DNA from: Parcubacteria group bacterium GW2011_GWB1_44_7
Lineage (GTDB): Bacteria; Patescibacteria; Paceibacteria; UBA9973; DSPV01
Reading direction: 5' to 3'
NCBI GenBank assembly: GCA_000999175.1
Contig: LCJJ01000010.1
Coordinates: 1-14,057 of the forward strand
DNA length: 14,057 nt
Both the position numbers and the translations under genes were made by a program. Shown here piece by piece: positions 11,562 through 14,057 of the stretch. The notes below the pieces were generated by a model. The model was not told the DNA's origin, ran no database searches, and worked only from the letters and a program-made list of their open reading frames with translations. Numbering within the stretch: the stretch's first letter is position 1; every line of letters begins with the position of its first letter.

Positions 11562-12190
11562 TTGAAGTTCCATGTATTTAACACTCTTTGTAATAAAGTG
11601 TCATTGGAGAGCGGCGCGGTGAGCTGGTAGAGGGTGCCGCCGAAGATAAACCAGACCTCGCGGGTGCCGGTGTCTTCCGCGACCCACGCCAGTCCTGTAG
11701 AAATCAGATTTCTACGGGGCGTGGAAATCTGATTTCTACCGGAGGCGCCGCCAATGAGCACGTCCTGCGGGTCTTTCACTTTCATTTCCGGAATATCGCG
11801 GGCGAGGCGCGCGGCAGTAATGTCGGTATCCGGGTCGTTGTAGGGTTCAAGGTGAATCTGAAATCCGGCTTGGCGCTTTGAATCTTGAACCACGATTGTT
11901 TCGCCCGCCCCTTCTGCTGAAGCGGATAACCGCGATACCGAAAAGCCATCAGGGTAAGAAAACGAAAATCCGGCTTCGTGGCGGAAAGTTTTTGGCAAAT
12001 CCATTTTTTTCTGCTCCGGTTCGGGGATGGTGTCGGGGTAAATTTCCGAGAGTCCTGGATTAGAAAGGTCAGACCTTAAATCTACAGAAAGGTCTGACCT
12101 TTTTTTAGACGAATCAGCGAAATACCAAACCGCCGCCGCGAGAGCCGCAAGAATAAGTATGACTATTAAAATTTTTACAGTTTTTTTCAT
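11558..12190 (-). CDS. Membrane-anchored protein of unknown function, 210 aa
   Basis: The N-terminal anchor KKTVKILIVILILAALAAAV with WYF is followed by a low-complexity linker (about 28-65) and a compact extracytoplasmic domain from FRHEAGFSFSYPDGFSV to the end (LTAPLSNDTLLQRVLNTWNF). The 'fsYPdgFsv...w...tW.f' pattern resembles the PsbP-like or MOG1-like small domains often found on bacterial lipoproteins. I do not assign a family. Two pairs of palindromes lie in frame: one in the linker (RSDLSVDLRSDLS) and one in the domain (GRNQISTPRRNLIST). Both look like insertions that a permissive loop tolerates. AGGA just before ATG 12190 and a 15-bp gap after the surface-protein stop mark it as an internal operon gene. 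ATGA overlap with the NYN gene. Confidence 0.8.
   Translation of the reverse strand: MKKTVKILIVILILAALAAAVWYFADSSKKRSDLSVDLRSDLSNPGLSEIYPDTIPEPEQKKMDLPKTFRHEAGFSFSYPDGFSVSRLSASAEGAGETIVVQDSKRQAGFQIHLEPYNDPDTDITAARLARDIPEMKVKDPQDVLIGGASGRNQISTPRRNLISTGLAWVAEDTGTREVWFIFGGTLYQLTAPLSNDTLLQRVLNTWNFK
11697..11739. repeat. Palindrome pair in the 210-aa gene, folded-domain part
   Basis: GTAGAAATCAGATTTCTAC (11697-11715, centre A) is a perfect palindrome. GTGGAAATCTGATTTCTAC (11721-11739, centre T) differs from its reverse complement at one base. The starts are 24 nt apart, with a 5-nt spacer. In frame, encoding GRNQISTPRRNLIST. Confidence 0.9.
12065..12103. repeat. Palindrome pair in the 210-aa gene, linker part (AAGGTYNRACCTT family)
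   Basis: AAGGTCAGACCTT (12065-12077, centre A) and AAGGTCTGACCTT (12089-12101, centre T) are both perfect palindromes whose starts are 24 nt apart. A T run follows on +, so the same DNA looks like a terminator on the antisense strand although it lies inside a gene. In frame, encoding RSDLSVDLRSDLS. Confidence 0.9.
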
Positions 12191-12205
12191 TTTCCTGTGA
12201 AATTT

Positions 12206-14057
12206 TTAAATCACCGGCTCGGTGGTGGTCGCAACCCCACCCTCCGTCCCTCCCCCAAGGGGAGGGGTGGAAGTGGAAACGTCAATTGGCGATTCTTCCA
12301 CTATCGGCGGAGTGGTGGTAGCGGTTTCCGTCGGTAGTGGTTGGTCGCCTGCCCCGTTTGGTCCGCCCGAGGCGGATCCATCGGGGTTGGTTGTAATGTT
12401 AACTATTCTAGTGGAAGTTGCGGTCAAACCATTATTATCGGTCGCCGAGTAATCAATGGTATAAGTGGTGCTGGTGGAAGTGTCTAAAGAAATTTGAACA
12501 ACTTGGATGCCGTTCACGAAATTGCGGACGCTCAAATCAAGACCGTTGCTGTCTCTGGCAATCACTCCCAAATCAACATAGCTCGCTCCCACTTCAATTT
12601 CTGCCGGATTATTCCCTTGAATAGTAATAGTGGGACCAATCGCCGGAGAACTGGAGGCGAAACCTCCAGTGGAGGTTTCGCCTCCTCCGGAAGAATTTCC
12701 CGCATTCTGCAACAATGCCACCAGCTGCGTTTCCGTAACGCAAGTCGCGCCGATACATAGCTCATCATCCACCACTAGTTTTTTAACTTGAAGCAAACCT
12801 TGAGTAATTCTGGTTCCTAACGAAGCCAAATAATCCAAAACCTTAACCGCCACTTTTTCAATGAAAGACGGCGAATCGGCGAGCGCGCTGGTGGTGGAGG
12901 CTATTAACGACTCAATTTCCGACAAATCCTCGCCGACAAAATTGAACTGTCGGTCAATAAATACCGTAATAGAGGTATCGGTACTCGTAGCGGTAAACGG
13001 CTCAAGGGCGATACCGAGCGTCTGCCCGCTTGTCGTCGCCTTGGCGCCTATGCCGGAAACGAAAGACGGACTAATCCGGTCGCCGATGGCAATCTCTCCG
13101 CCATCCAAATTTACTTTAACCGGCACTCTACCTGCCAAAACCACCGGCACTTTTATTTCCTCGGCGTAAAGCGCGTTGCCGAAACCGCCAAGCAAAACGC
13201 CGGGCGCGGTGGAAATCACGCCGAGAAGAACAGGAGAAGTGGAACTAGTTGCATTAGCTTCGTTAGCTTGATACTTTTTGACAAACACCGGATTGACCGG
13301 GTCCAACATCACCAAATCGCCCGCCGAAAGCGTCTCGTCTTTAGTCGGATAATTTTCCGCCAAGTCAATCAGTCCAATGGAACTGGATTCGGCGTAAATG
13401 TTGCCGCGCGTCAAAGCGCCGTCATCGCAGTTGCTCGCCCCGCCGTCATCCACGCAGAGCGCGCCGTCGGCGACAATCAGCGACCCGTACGGAATGTTGG
13501 CGCTTGTGAGAACCGCCGCCGTGGAAGTGCCGACAACGGCGCGGGTCTTCGTAATTACTCCACTACCATCCGCCTCGCCGTAGACCGTAAAGACTTGCTC
13601 ACCCTGGAGAGTGGCAGAGAACGCCTCGCTCGTCCCCGACGGCGCCGAGGAGTTAATCGGTAAATCAATCCAGGTCGCCCAACCGGCGTTGGTTTCAAAG
13701 GCGAGGTTCCCGAGTTCCAGATTGTCCACCTGCGTTATGCCGCTCGCGTAATGCCGGAAGGCGCCGTCGGTGAGCGAGAGCCCGCCTTGGAACGAAGAGG
13801 TCGCCGTGGCACTGTCCGCGTTGTAATATCCGCTTGCGGTGAGGCCTGCGACAGAAAGTTGTGCGTATGGGGTCGTGGTGCCGATGCCGACTCTTCCCTG
13901 CGAATCAATCACGAAGGCGGTGCTCGTTGCGGTGAGAGTGGAGGTGGAGATTCTGAATAAGTCAGCCGTCGTGTTCGCATACCCCGCCATGTAGAACCCG
14001 AGGGCGTTTGAGGCGGCGTTGACCGAGAGCTTTGCGGCGGGAGAGGTAGTGCCGATG
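12206..14057 (-). CDS. C-terminal part of a very large surface (tail-fibre-like) protein
   Basis: The frame is open to the window edge: 22 codons precede the first internal ATG (13990) and read IGTTSPAAKLSV, the same repeat as VGIGTTTPYAQLSV further on, so the true start lies outside. Counting from that ATG, the order is: beta-repeat region (1-170), a C..C segment LCVDDGGASNCDD, then LIDLAENYPTKDETLSAGDLVMLD (about 207-230) leading a domain like the intramolecular chaperone/autoprocessing domains of tail fibres (Peptidase_G2 type, to about 348). A helical hairpin with LASLGTRITQGLLQVKKLVV (about 375-412) follows, then LCIGATCV with two Cys, an Ig-like DUF5011-type domain (about 448-533) and a Thr/Pro-rich end. 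Cleavage at the chaperone domain would be an inference. First visible gene of the operon. Palindromic insertions lie in its low-complexity parts. Confidence 0.85.
   Translation of the reverse strand, partial: IGTTSPAAKLSVNAASNALGFYMAGYANTTADLFRISTSTLTATSTAFVIDSQGRVGIGTTTPYAQLSVAGLTASGYYNADSATATSSFQGGLSLTDGAFRHYASGITQVDNLELGNLAFETNAGWATWIDLPINSSAPSGTSEAFSATLQGEQVFTVYGEADGSGVITKTRAVVGTSTAAVLTSANIPYGSLIVADGALCVDDGGASNCDDGALTRGNIYAESSSIGLIDLAENYPTKDETLSAGDLVMLDPVNPVFVKKYQANEANATSSTSPVLLGVISTAPGVLLGGFGNALYAEEIKVPVVLAGRVPVKVNLDGGEIAIGDRISPSFVSGIGAKATTSGQTLGIALEPFTATSTDTSITVFIDRQFNFVGEDLSEIESLIASTTSALADSPSFIEKVAVKVLDYLASLGTRITQGLLQVKKLVVDDELCIGATCVTETQLVALLQNAGNSSGGGETSTGGFASSSPAIGPTITIQGNNPAEIEVGASYVDLGVIARDSNGLDLSVRNFVNGIQVVQISLDTSTSTTYTIDYSATDNNGLTATSTRIVNITTNPDGSASGGPNGAGDQPLPTETATTTPPIVEESPIDVSTSTPPLGGGTEGGVATTTEPVI
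12237..12270. repeat. Hairpin repeat at the surface-protein C-terminus
   Basis: CCCTCCCC (12248-12255) and GGGGAGGG (12259-12266) form an 8-bp stem with a CAA loop. CCAC (12237-12240) and GTGG (12267-12270) can extend it. On the coding strand it gives PPLGGGTEGGV in a Thr-rich tail. C/G-rich hairpins of this type are, from memory, a frequent dispersed repeat in Parcubacteria genomes. Confidence 0.7.
12362..12376. repeat. Short hairpin TCCGCC-CGA-GGCGGA
   Basis: A 6-bp stem with a 3-nt loop in the linker after the Ig-like domain (coding NPDGSASGGP). Short, but the same kind of in-frame GC hairpin as its neighbours. Confidence 0.5.
12653..12685. repeat. Inverted repeat whose arms are themselves hairpins
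   Basis: GGAGGCGAAACCTCC (12653-12667) and its exact reverse complement (12671-12685) are separated by AGT. Each arm is also GGAGG-5 nt-CCTCC, so it folds either as one 15-bp hairpin or as two 5-bp hairpins. In frame, encoding GGGETSTGGFASS between the conserved LCIGATCV segment and the Ig-like domain. Start-to-start distance is 18 nt. Confidence 0.85.

Noticed and set aside
7200..12685. CRISPR array
   Set aside because: Repeats are pairs, not arrays. Sequences differ by locus, no uniform spacers exist, and no cas gene is present.
13268..13663. Plus-strand frame of 131 codons antisense to the surface protein
   Set aside because: Arg/Val-rich artefact of GC-rich antisense. The minus frame has clear domains.
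12206..13990. ATG 13990 as the real start of the surface protein
   Set aside because: The frame continues upstream to the edge with a repeat (IGTTSPAAKLSV) homologous to the one after it, so the gene is only partial here.
1..14057. UGA recoded to glycine as in some Patescibacteria (SR1/Gracilibacteria)
   Set aside because: UGA acts as stop in the ATGA overlaps of gltX/M23 and 210-aa/NYN. Conserved glycines use GGN and no conserved frame contains an internal UGA.

Overview
The window reads as a piece of a Candidate Phyla Radiation (Patescibacteria, probably Parcubacteria-like) genome. This is an inference from several signs: a short PheT without the usual OB-fold tRNA-binding domain, tightly packed genes, several very small single-helix membrane proteins, a huge surface protein with repeats of the VGIGTTTPYA type, and LamG-domain surface proteins. 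The code looks standard: genes end in UAA, UAG or UGA, and UGA serves as the stop in ATGA overlaps.

Layout. (1) 1-163 is the 3' piece of a truncated NYN-domain gene ending at a hairpin. (2) 233-3933 holds pheT and lepA in tandem on +. (3) 3940-5288 is a dense patch: a 36-residue membrane protein (-), an FtsL/DivIC-like divisome protein (+), tRNA-Gly(CCC) (-), a glutaredoxin-like protein (+), tRNA-Arg(CCU) (-), an 86-residue membrane protein (+) and tRNA-Phe(GAA) (+). (4) 5426-8393 on - carries gltX, an M23 peptidase of EnvC type overlapping it by 4 bp, then a long palindromic element and a 65-residue membrane protein. (5) 8448-9568 is an accessory island: a complete Y1/HUH (REP-associated type) transposase between two near-identical palindromes, a decayed IS3-like transposase and a strong hairpin terminator. 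(6) 9575-14057 on - is a surface operon: a very large surface protein (its N-terminus lies beyond the window), a membrane-anchored protein of unknown role, a NYN-domain putative RNase, and a secreted two-LamG protein.

Two threads run through the window. First, five genes with plausible promoters (36-aa, ftsL-like, glutaredoxin, 86-aa, gltX) have a TATAAT-like hexamer ending 6-7 nt before ATG, which implies leaderless mRNAs. The genes inside operons have Shine-Dalgarno-like sequences instead. Second, the DNA is seeded with short palindromes, several of them inside conserved reading frames and in frame: pheT, gltX, the 210-aa gene (twice) and the surface protein. Three of these are pairs of odd-length palindromes with a start-to-start distance of exactly 24 nt and complementary central bases. 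One sequence family, AAGGTYNRACCTT, occurs at three unlinked loci. These look like a family of in-frame palindromic elements comparable in concept to the Rickettsia RPEs, next to a Y1 transposase that itself has palindromic ends. This is the most interesting signal here.

The surface-operon genes look clearly more GC-rich (by eye) than pheT, lepA, gltX and the transposase, with patchwork inside the LamG gene, suggesting modular exchange.
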